64,000 nt of DNA, from contig CAILZI010000121.1 of NCBI GenBank assembly GCA_903838675.1, positions 1 to 64,000 of the forward strand, in the 5' to 3' direction. The position numbers were made by a program, and so were the translations under genes. Every line of letters begins with the position of its first letter. The first letter of the stretch is position 1. The notes beneath the pieces are model-generated. The model worked only from the letters and a program-made list of their open reading frames with translations. It searched no databases and was not told where the DNA came from. Source of the stretch: an uncultured Verrucomicrobiota bacterium. Lineage in GTDB: Bacteria > Verrucomicrobiota > Verrucomicrobiia > Verrucomicrobiales > Verrucomicrobiaceae. Positions 50,458 to 58,310 of the stretch are shown here, piece by piece.

Positions 50458-52965
50458 ATGAGCGATACAGCCGCCCTGCCCGCCGATCATACGCCTCCCC
50501 CCGAGAGCGCGGATGAAGAAGCCGACGTGCCTTTCATGGAAGAGGCGGCGGAACCAGTGGATGCGGAGGCCGAATCAGAGTTCTCCGAAATGGAGCTGCC
50601 GGCCCCACCCATCGCTGTGCCGACGGCCCGGGAAAAGGTCAAGAGCCGCGACAAGAATGGCCCGCCTTCCCACCGAGATGATATTGTCATTCCAGACTAC
50701 ACGCTGCTGAAGCGCATCGGTTCCGGGGCCTATGGCGAAGTATGGCTGGCCCAGAGTGTGACAGGCGCTCTGCGTGCGGTGAAGATCGTCTGGCGTGAGG
50801 ATTTTGAACTCACCCGCACCTTTCACCGGGAATTTCAAGGCATCCAGCAGTTCGAGCCAATCTCACGTGGCCACCCATGTCTCGTGCACATCCTGCATGT
50901 CGGCTGGAATGAAAAGCGCGGTTTTTACTACTGCGTGATGGAGCTGGCGGACGATGCCGAAGACGGTGCGCATATCAGCGACGTGAAGACCTACGTGCCG
51001 CGCACGCTGACCACGGACATGAAGCGGCACGGACGTCTCGACCCCTTCTTCTGCCGCGATGCGGGCGTGTACATGGCCGATGCGCTGCACTACATGCACA
51101 ACCACGGACTCACGCACCGTGACATCAAGCCTTCGAACATCATCTTCGTCGGCGGCGTGTGCAAACTGGCGGACATCGGACTCGTCGCTGCGTTTGGTGA
51201 GCGTACGTTTGTGGGCACTGAAGGCTTTGTGCCCCCGGAAGGACCCGGCACACCGCAGGCTGACATCTACAGCCTTGGCAAAGTGCTCTACGAAATGAGC
51301 AGCGGCAAAGACCGCATGGAATTTCCCGAAGTGCCGGACAATCTCTCCGATGAAGAGTGGCCGTTTTGGATCGACCTCAATCGTGTGATCTGCCAGGCCT
51401 GTGAAGCCGACCTGGGCCGGCGCTTTGCCAATGCCTCGGATTTTGCCGAAGCCCTGCAGCAGGTCGGTGGCATCAGGCCTGAGAGCTTTGTCCGCCGCTT
51501 CAGCCGCGCCGCTATCATCACGACCCTGACATCCTTCCTCGTGGCGGGTGGCCTGGTGATGGGGAAGCACCAGCGTGAATGGAGCTATGAAATCCCTGTG
51601 CCGGTGAAACCACCGCCGGTGCTGCCAGCACGTCCGCAAACACCCACGCCCAACAAAGTCTGGAAGAACCGGTACGAACAATGGTTCACCTACAAGCAGG
51701 ACCGGCACTTCGCCGACCTGCCGCTGGATGCTGACCTATTCCGCAAATTCCTCGACGCGACTTACGGTGCCGCAGAGTACGAAGTCAGCCCCGTTACGCT
51801 GCCGAACAAAAGCATCTTGTACGCCGCCGTGATTCCGAAGGAAGAGGCCGACGCCTTTTGCGCCTGGATGACCGCCACAGACCGACAGAGCGGACATCTG
51901 GACTCTGACCACGAGTATGCCTGGCATCCGGCGAGCATTCCACCAACCCCAGGCGCCTCCAAACCAAAGCCCGGCCACAGCGCGATTCGCTGTGAGATCG
52001 TGAGCGTGAAATTCGGCAGCCTGAACATTGCCAGCACGCCTGCAGGAGCAGATGTCTTCGATGGCGAACGCCTCATGGGCCGCACCCCGCTCGCCCTGCC
52101 CAAGGTACGTGCAGACAGCTTCAGCTACGAAATTAATCTGCCCGGTTACAAGCCTGAAGTGGCCGCCGGCAAACTCAAGGAAGGGCAGAGCATCAGCTTC
52201 AATCTGCGCCTGAAAGCCACCGGCTCCGTGGTGTTTGGCAAGCCTTGGCAGAACAGCCTCGGCATCAAATTTGTGCCGCTTGGCAAGGCCATGCTGGCCA
52301 CCACGGAAACGCGCCGCAGAGACTTCGCCGAATTTGCCAAAGCCACCAATCAACCGCCTGTGGATGGCCGTGTTTTGGATGCCGGGCCCGATCTGCCAGT
52401 CAACATGGTCAACCGTTCCGAAGCCGAGCTGTTCTGCCGCTGGCTGACGGATCGCGAACGTGCGCAGGGATTGCTGGAGCCTGATCAGGAGTACCGTCTG
52501 CCGAGCGATGATGAATGGAGCATGGCCGCCTATCTTTCGCGTGAGATAGGCGACTCCCCCTCCGAGCGAAGCCTGCGCATTGAAGGCATCTACCCTTGGG
52601 GGTTCATCTGGCCGCCACCCGCCAAATCCGGCAACTTCCTCGACAAAAGCGCTGATAAAACGGGCAAGCTCTCCATTCCAAAGTACGACGATGGCTTTGC
52701 AGGTCCCGCACCCGTGGGGTCATTCCGTGCTGATGGCCGAGGCTTGCATGATCTTTCCGGCAACCTCTGGGAATGGGTCTCTGATTCGTGGAATACCATG
52801 CCCGATCAAGGGGTGCTGCGTGGCGGAGCCTACACCACGGCAGAGCGCCAGGAACTGCTCGCCTCCTTCCGCCGGCATGTCACTGCCACTGACCGTCATC
52901 CCGACGCTGGCTTCCGCCTGCTGCTCTGGAACATTGGGCAGCTGGCGCGTGAAGATGAAGATTGA
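50458..52965 (+). CDS. membrane Ser/Thr kinase fused to PEGA and SUMF1/FGE-like domains
   Basis: ATG 50458 gives 835 aa. An acidic tail (1-75) precedes a kinase domain (80-340) with GSGAYGEV, K109, HRDIKPSN (220-227) and DIG (239-241) in place of DFG. One membrane helix is at 351-369, so the kinase is cytoplasmic. The outer part has a half SUMF-like segment (425-490), a PEGA domain (519-590, with STPAGADVF) and a full SUMF-like domain (600-835; GNLWEWVSD, VLRGGA). The cysteines of active formylglycine-generating enzymes are not seen, suggesting a ligand-binding sensor role. It follows an ECF sigma gene by 62 bases, so kinase and sigma may form one signalling unit. Confidence 0.92.
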   Translation: MSDTAALPADHTPPPESADEEADVPFMEEAAEPVDAEAESEFSEMELPAPPIAVPTAREKVKSRDKNGPPSHRDDIVIPDYTLLKRIGSGAYGEVWLAQSVTGALRAVKIVWREDFELTRTFHREFQGIQQFEPISRGHPCLVHILHVGWNEKRGFYYCVMELADDAEDGAHISDVKTYVPRTLTTDMKRHGRLDPFFCRDAGVYMADALHYMHNHGLTHRDIKPSNIIFVGGVCKLADIGLVAAFGERTFVGTEGFVPPEGPGTPQADIYSLGKVLYEMSSGKDRMEFPEVPDNLSDEEWPFWIDLNRVICQACEADLGRRFANASDFAEALQQVGGIRPESFVRRFSRAAIITTLTSFLVAGGLVMGKHQREWSYEIPVPVKPPPVLPARPQTPTPNKVWKNRYEQWFTYKQDRHFADLPLDADLFRKFLDATYGAAEYEVSPVTLPNKSILYAAVIPKEEADAFCAWMTATDRQSGHLDSDHEYAWHPASIPPTPGASKPKPGHSAIRCEIVSVKFGSLNIASTPAGADVFDGERLMGRTPLALPKVRADSFSYEINLPGYKPEVAAGKLKEGQSISFNLRLKATGSVVFGKPWQNSLGIKFVPLGKAMLATTETRRRDFAEFAKATNQPPVDGRVLDAGPDLPVNMVNRSEAELFCRWLTDRERAQGLLEPDQEYRLPSDDEWSMAAYLSREIGDSPSERSLRIEGIYPWGFIWPPPAKSGNFLDKSADKTGKLSIPKYDDGFAGPAPVGSFRADGRGLHDLSGNLWEWVSDSWNTMPDQGVLRGGAYTTAERQELLASFRRHVTATDRHPDAGFRLLLWNIGQLAREDED

Positions 52966-53029
52966 GACACAACTTTGTGGGAATAAGCAATCTTCGCCTC
53001 GCCTCCCACGTATCAGCAAAACCAACGCC

Positions 53030-53626
53030 ATGAAACTTCGCCTCGCCCTCCTTTCCGCCCTCGCCGCCGTCTTCTGCATCGCCCAGGCCGAGGACAAACC
53101 CAAAACCGACTCCAAAACCATGCCCAAGCCCGAAATCGTGAAGTCTGAAAATGACTGGCAAAAAATGCTCACCCCCGAACAGTTTCAAGTGACGCGCATG
53201 CGCGGCACCGAACGCCCGAATGGTGCGGTCTATGAGGAATTCGAGAAGCAGGGTGAAGGCACCTACTACTGCGTGTGCTGCGGCGCGGAACTCTTCACCT
53301 CGAAGGAAAAATTCCACTCCGGCTGCGGCTGGCCTTCCTTCTATGATTCGTCCAAAGCCAAGGGCGTGCTCGAAAAAGTGGACAACAGCCACGGCATGCA
53401 CCGCATCGAAACCGTCTGCAAGCGCTGCGACGCGCACCTCGGCCACGTATTCGAAGGTGAAGGCTTTAAAACGCCCACCGACCGCCGCTTCTGCATCAAT
53501 GGCGTCGCCTTAAAATTTGTGCCCAAAGGCGGCGAAGCCCCCAAGCTCCTGGAAGTCAATTCCACCGCCGTGCAGCAGAAGAAAGGTGAAGTCGCCAAAG
53601 AAGGCGGTGTGGAGGTGAAGAAGTAA
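53030..53626 (+). CDS. msrB: exported methionine-R-sulfoxide reductase
   Basis: MsrB (198 aa from ATG 53030) has a signal peptide (1-20), so it repairs oxidised methionine in the periplasm. The zinc ligands are CVCC (C81, C84) and CKRC (C130, C133). The catalytic cysteine is C155 in RRFCINGVAL, and FHSGCGWPSF and HGMHRIE are the other family blocks. The C terminus has a lysine-rich tail of about 35 residues not usual in MsrB. The extended upstream frame overlapping the kinase gene is rejected. Confidence 0.95.
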   Translation: MKLRLALLSALAAVFCIAQAEDKPKTDSKTMPKPEIVKSENDWQKMLTPEQFQVTRMRGTERPNGAVYEEFEKQGEGTYYCVCCGAELFTSKEKFHSGCGWPSFYDSSKAKGVLEKVDNSHGMHRIETVCKRCDAHLGHVFEGEGFKTPTDRRFCINGVALKFVPKGGEAPKLLEVNSTAVQQKKGEVAKEGGVEVKK

Positions 53627-53653
53627 AAGAGCCAGCGATCCGAGATCGACACC

Positions 53654-54208
53654 TCACCGAGACACCCAGAGGACGATCACCACCAAAGCAATGATCACAA
53701 TGACCGGGTGAATCCATGCTGCGGCACGGCTTTTGATCGTGGGTGTCCTTCGAATCATGTCCTGATACTCGCTGGATAGAACACGCCTCGCCCTTGGGCT
53801 GAGCATGAAACGCAGCACAGCTGCCTGAACGATGATTTCAAGCAAGCCGCCGGGAAGTTGAACGATGCCCATCAGGATCTGCACCACCGCCAGAACACCC
53901 ATCACCACGCCAGCCCAGCGTTTGAGAAAATAAAGCCCCATCCCCGCAATCAAGGGCAGCAACGATAGGCTCCCGAGGGCGACGAAAGGCCATGGAATTT
54001 CTGGCATTCCAAGGTCCTGAATAAAGAAGATCTTCAACATCATCACCTTCGCGGTGATGAGCATGAGACTTAGCAAAATAATTAGCAGGCCAAAAGCCTT
54101 CAGATGCCCCTCGGCCCGCAGAAACTCCTGCCGTAGGCGGACAACGTCTGCGTTGACCGCCAAAATCTGGCTCCTGGGAGCTGCATAGGGATTGAGTTCT
54201 TCGCCCAT
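53654..54208 (-). CDS. NPYAAP-motif membrane protein
   Basis: The 184-aa protein opens MGEELNPYAAPRSQIL and has about four hydrophobic segments (near residues 36-60, 70-92, 98-125 and 164-183). It shares the N-terminal motif, length and EYQ(R/D)MIRRTP-type block before the last helix with the protein at 25142-25690, so the two are paralogues. Function is unknown. It is convergent with msrB, stop to stop 27 bases apart. Confidence 0.78.
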   Translation of the reverse strand: MGEELNPYAAPRSQILAVNADVVRLRQEFLRAEGHLKAFGLLIILLSLMLITAKVMMLKIFFIQDLGMPEIPWPFVALGSLSLLPLIAGMGLYFLKRWAGVVMGVLAVVQILMGIVQLPGGLLEIIVQAAVLRFMLSPRARRVLSSEYQDMIRRTPTIKSRAAAWIHPVIVIIALVVIVLWVSR

Positions 54209-54232
54209 GACAGCTCCGAGTGCCCGTTTTTC

Positions 54233-54760
54233 TCACATCTTCCCGGTCTTCGCAAAGTCGATGATCTTGCGGTCATCGTCCCCGGCCGCCCAAGTCACGC
54301 GCAAAAAATCAGCGGGGTGCAGCTTGTGCTGCTCAAAAAAAGCGCGGTCACCGCCGCAGCCGTACATTGTGTCCGGGTCCATCTCACCATGGAGTTTGGC
54401 CCGTGCCTTGACGATCAAGCGTGGCAGCCATGGAATGCCATCCACCGCGGCAGGTTTGGGGGGTAGCGTGCTCGGAGGCACGATTTTTCCGGTGCGCTGG
54501 CCTTTCTGCACGGCACGGAAGTAATCCCGCCGCACGGCGGCCACGAGCAGGCTCGTCTCCAGTGAGGGGCCCTCAGCGCCATAGCGGCAGTGATCGTCGA
54601 CAAAGTCGAAAAACTCCTGCGTCGTGTAGCCAATGCTGTCGAGAAAGGCCTTGTCCGCCGCGGTGAACCACGTGGCCGCACGGGTGTCGCCGCCCCGGTG
54701 CAGTTTGGCGCAGCGTTCAAAGAGTTCGCGGAAGGTCGTATCCCAGGTTTGGTCGTTCAT
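54233..54760 (-). CDS. DUF5069-like hypothetical protein
   Basis: The protein is about 175 aa from ATG 54760 (an ATG 9 bases upstream adds three residues). WLPRLIVKARAKLHGEMDPD in the second half and the TMYGCGGDRAFFEQHKL block, followed by FLRVTWAAGDDDRKIIDF, resemble the DUF5069 family of verrucomicrobia, judged from memory. The N-terminal half (FTAADKAFLDSIGY) looks like a separate small helical domain. No catalytic motif is evident. It is divergent from the third ECF sigma gene, with starts 86 bases apart. Confidence 0.6.
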   Translation of the reverse strand: MNDQTWDTTFRELFERCAKLHRGGDTRAATWFTAADKAFLDSIGYTTQEFFDFVDDHCRYGAEGPSLETSLLVAAVRRDYFRAVQKGQRTGKIVPPSTLPPKPAAVDGIPWLPRLIVKARAKLHGEMDPDTMYGCGGDRAFFEQHKLHPADFLRVTWAAGDDDRKIIDFAKTGKM

Positions 54761-54845
54761 GATAATCATCTACGCTAACGACGGCGTGTTGAACGTCAAA
54801 TATTCGCGCGCAACCATTCCACGCCTCCCATGGTTTACATTGCGC

Positions 54846-55535
54846 ATGACCCTCGCTAGCATGGCAGCCACACTGCCAGCCTACCTCATGCCAGAACCGG
54901 AACGGAACGCTCCCCCCCATGCACCGCAGGCAGCCGCCGACGGTGGGGAGGAGTCATCCGACCAGGAAAGCGTCCGTCTCATGCTTCGTGTGAAAGAGGG
55001 CGATGTGAAGGCTTTCGAGCGCCTCGTGGAGCTGCATCAAAGCGCCGTCGTGGGCACCTGCGCCCGCATGTTGAACAACATCGAGGACGCGCACGACATC
55101 GCCCAGCAGGTCTTCATCCGTGTCTGGCGCAGCGCCCCCCGCTACGAAGTCACCGCCAAGTTCACCACCTGGCTCTTCACCATCACCCGCAACCTGGTCT
55201 TCAACGAAACCCGCCGACGCGCCCGCCGCAAAGAGGTCAGCATGGAGCAGGAAAACGAGGACGATCCGCCGAAGTACTTTGCCGATCACAGCACGCCTGG
55301 CGCCGATCACATCACCCAGCAGACCGAGCTGGAGCAGGCGCTGGACAAGGCCATCGCCGCGCTGCCCGAAAAGCAGCGCATCGCCGTCGTCATGCGCCGA
55401 CATCAGGACCTGCCATACGAGGACATCTGCGCTGTCTTGAAGATGTCCCTCCCCGCCGTGAAGAGTCTGCTCTTCCGTGCCCGCACCGAGTTGAGAAAGC
55501 ACCTGGCGGCGCATTTGGGTGAGGACGTGGAGTAG
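54846..55535 (+). CDS. ECF RNA polymerase sigma factor
   Basis: The protein is 229 aa from ATG 54846 (54861 is an alternative). Region 2 lies at about residues 52-120 (FERLVELHQSAVVGTCARML, AHDIAQQVFIRVWRS, FTTWLFTITRNLVFNETRRR) and region 4 at the end (LPEKQRIAVVMRRHQDLPYEDICAVLKMSLPAVKSLLFRA). The motif AVLKMSLPAVKSLLFRAR is typical of RpoE-like ECFs. No anti-sigma gene adjoins it; the convergent gene is a large secreted protein with starts far away. Confidence 0.92.
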   Translation: MTLASMAATLPAYLMPEPERNAPPHAPQAAADGGEESSDQESVRLMLRVKEGDVKAFERLVELHQSAVVGTCARMLNNIEDAHDIAQQVFIRVWRSAPRYEVTAKFTTWLFTITRNLVFNETRRRARRKEVSMEQENEDDPPKYFADHSTPGADHITQQTELEQALDKAIAALPEKQRIAVVMRRHQDLPYEDICAVLKMSLPAVKSLLFRARTELRKHLAAHLGEDVE

Positions 55536-55563
55536 GTGCAGCCTGTTTGAAACCGTGGGGAGC

Positions 55564-58206
55564 TCAACGCAAACCACCTTCCTTCACACCGGCCTTTCTC
55601 ATTGCCTCCCTGACAAGTCCATCCAAGCGCGACTCCGTCCCGGGCTTCAGATCAGGCGTAGTGACCTTCGGCAGATTGAGCAATTCAGCCCTCATATGCG
55701 CCACTATGATCTTGAACATCGGAGGCATCTGGGTGCGGCGGAAAGGCTGCATGGCTGCGAGTGTTTTTTGAAAAGCCGAGGCATTGCCCCGCCAGTAGTC
55801 GACGAGCAAAGTAGTGTAGTCCCGGTTGCTGTCCCAGGTCATGAGTTTGACACTTTCAGCATTCGAAAACCCCAGCTCACGGAGGATCACAAACTGCATG
55901 TGGGGGTACTCCCCTCCCCTCAGAAACAGGCTTTCTGCCTCGATGTGCTGATGATGGTCCTTATTTTTGAGGGCATCCAAAAACGGAAGCATGGTCAGCA
56001 GCCAGCTGGCCGCACGCGGTGCGGGGCCATAGCGTTGCAGGCAGGCTTCGCCCGTCTGCCTGGCCCGCTTCAAGTCACCAGTACACAGCGCCTGCAGGCA
56101 GTTCTTCTCCAGGTCAAGGGAGCTGTAGCTGGAAGCGTCTTTGTCGGCGGCAATCATTGCACTCTTGTCCCCCTGCAACCAGGCCAGCGCCCAGCGCATC
56201 GGGGCCTCCGTGTTGCTGAAACCAACGGAGCCCCCGTCAATGGCAAGCGCATGTGAGTAGAAGCGCGTGGCAGCCTCTGGCGCATTGGCTTCCACATACT
56301 TTTCCATAATGAAGGCGATGTGATCAGCACCCGGCGCCAGCCAGTAGTGAGCCTCCATTTTCTGCGCAGTCTCCAATGCGGGAGCTGAAGATTTTCTCAA
56401 TTCCACCGCCAGCATATCCCGCTGCAACAGGAGTGCGTTGGGGCAGGCCTTGAGCGTCCTCTCAAAATGAGTCACCCTTTGTTCTTTGAAGCGTTCCCTG
56501 ACATGCTCGGGGAGTCCGATGTTGTAAAATTTGCACGCATAGGAGAGCACGTTTTCGCTGCTCTGCCTCAGCATCAGCTCTGTCAGGGGGACGCTGTTGA
56601 ATTCATGAGAAATGGAGGGAAACAAGGTGCGCCATTGGTTGTAAGCCAGAGGACCTCGTCTCATGCAGTTGTGCAGGTACTGAGTCGCCAGGCCGGGATC
56701 GCCATTCTTGGGCATCTCACGGCCCTTTTGATAAATGGCCATCTGCCCGATTTTTGGATCCTCCAGATACTCCAGCCATGCCAGGGGAAAGCCCGCCTCG
56801 GCTGGCCTCTGATTTTGAAGCAGCATCATGGAAGCCAGCGAAGGTGCTGCTGCCCCTGCAGCCCTGGCCAGTGGAGCAGCGATCTCCGGGACGCCCAGAC
56901 GGGCATCAAAAAATTCATAGATCAGCCGCCAAATCTGAAGCGAAGACTCCCAGCCATGCACCAGCAGCTCATCAGAGGACACCACCGCCTGCGGCCGCAG
57001 CGGGCCGTCATGGGCTTTCACCCCAAGCTCAACCACCCGGCCGGTGGCCGCCAGTCCAGGGATGGGCGCATCTTTGCCTTCATCATTATTCATGGCGGCC
57101 AGCGCAGCGTCAGCGGCATCCGCCGCCATGCTGCTGCGTTCATCAGCACTAGGTTGTTTTTGCAGGGTCAGCAGTTCCAGCCACTCCCTCTGGTTTTCCC
57201 GGGCCATTTGAAAGCACAGCGAGCGCATGCCGCCCATGACAAACAAGTCCAGCAGCAGAGGCACATAATCCGTCTGGGAGACCAGCTTACGGCCGTAAAG
57301 TTCCGGCAGGATGTTTTCCAGAGGACTGGAAACCCCTGTGTCATACCGCAGGTAGGCCAGCAAAAATGGCAGGCCGGATTCAGCCTGCCCAGGCGTCGTG
57401 GCAAACAGGCACGCATCCTTCACAGGCATGGGGTAGTTCGTCAAAACCTTGTCCCACCATCGCCAGCCGGGGGTGTCATGAGTCTGCGCGTCCTTCACCT
57501 CCTTCCATGCTTGACTCGCGGGAATCTCCCGCCCAGCCAGATGTGCGATCACACACCATTCACGGGTTAAAACCGTTCCCGACAGCGCCTCTGCATGACA
57601 AAGCCATGCTGCAGCGCGCGACAGCATGAGGTAATCCAACGTGCATGAACCTCCCAGGATCGGCGCAGCCCCCTGGGCCAGCATGCCCGCCAGTTCTGCA
57701 GCATCCTGCGCGTTTGAGCGTGGGTGGCCCTGATTGAGGAAGGTCTGGGCTTTCACGACCGCACTCACCCTCGTCACTCCTGCCAAGGCACTGCCACGCC
57801 AAAACGCTGTCTCCAACTCCTTCGCCGTGGCAGGACTTTTGCCTGCATCATAATGCAGGCCCTTAGCCAGTTCAGACCACACTTCGCGATAATAGGCAGG
57901 TCCCTTGCTAAGCTTTGCCGTATTGTAAGTCACTGTCGCATTCGCGCTTTCTTCGCCCGTGTAAGACTTCCATCCGATCTTCCACACACATCCGTCCTGG
58001 ATGTGACCCGCAACCTGCCAGGTGACCTCACCGATCCGGTCCGACTTCTGGTTTTCCATCCACGCCATCGCTCTCGCAGCCTCGACGGGAAACATCCGCT
58101 GTGCCGCGTCGTGCAGATAGACTTCCGGATTATAGTGTTGTGCGTGGCCAATGCTTGCGAAAACCACGGTTAGCAGGCACAAATGGCAGGTACGGAAATA
58201 TCCCAT
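55564..58206 (-). CDS. large secreted hypothetical protein
   Basis: ATG 58206 begins a signal peptide (MGYFRTCHLCLLTVVFASIGHA), giving 880 aa. The mature chain is almost all alpha-helical, with many Ala, Leu and Trp-containing helices that may be TPR-like solenoid repeats (LDALKNKDHHQHIEAESLF, LRELGFSNAESVKLM), but no repeat consensus is firm. No catalytic motif or known domain is recognised. It is divergent from the second giant PVC gene, with starts about 105 bases apart. The long plus-strand frames inside it are shadows. Confidence 0.75.
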   Translation of the reverse strand: MGYFRTCHLCLLTVVFASIGHAQHYNPEVYLHDAAQRMFPVEAARAMAWMENQKSDRIGEVTWQVAGHIQDGCVWKIGWKSYTGEESANATVTYNTAKLSKGPAYYREVWSELAKGLHYDAGKSPATAKELETAFWRGSALAGVTRVSAVVKAQTFLNQGHPRSNAQDAAELAGMLAQGAAPILGGSCTLDYLMLSRAAAWLCHAEALSGTVLTREWCVIAHLAGREIPASQAWKEVKDAQTHDTPGWRWWDKVLTNYPMPVKDACLFATTPGQAESGLPFLLAYLRYDTGVSSPLENILPELYGRKLVSQTDYVPLLLDLFVMGGMRSLCFQMARENQREWLELLTLQKQPSADERSSMAADAADAALAAMNNDEGKDAPIPGLAATGRVVELGVKAHDGPLRPQAVVSSDELLVHGWESSLQIWRLIYEFFDARLGVPEIAAPLARAAGAAAPSLASMMLLQNQRPAEAGFPLAWLEYLEDPKIGQMAIYQKGREMPKNGDPGLATQYLHNCMRRGPLAYNQWRTLFPSISHEFNSVPLTELMLRQSSENVLSYACKFYNIGLPEHVRERFKEQRVTHFERTLKACPNALLLQRDMLAVELRKSSAPALETAQKMEAHYWLAPGADHIAFIMEKYVEANAPEAATRFYSHALAIDGGSVGFSNTEAPMRWALAWLQGDKSAMIAADKDASSYSSLDLEKNCLQALCTGDLKRARQTGEACLQRYGPAPRAASWLLTMLPFLDALKNKDHHQHIEAESLFLRGGEYPHMQFVILRELGFSNAESVKLMTWDSNRDYTTLLVDYWRGNASAFQKTLAAMQPFRRTQMPPMFKIIVAHMRAELLNLPKVTTPDLKPGTESRLDGLVREAMRKAGVKEGGLR

Positions 58207-58310
58207 ATTCCCCCTTTCTCTCAAACGGCGGAAGCCAGAACAAGGCAAAAGTTTGCGCCTAGGAGAAGTTGATAGCCCAGACTGGTCGCACCCGTATTCT
58301 CCGCCCTCGC

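Noticed and set aside
55899..55918. GGGGGTACTCCC similar to the palindrome at 49611
   Set aside because: It lies in a coding region and the similarity is short and imperfect.
56467..57570. 367-codon plus-strand frame inside the 880-aa secreted protein gene
   Set aside because: The minus-strand frame has a signal peptide and normal composition; this one is rich in Pro, Gln and His with no motif.
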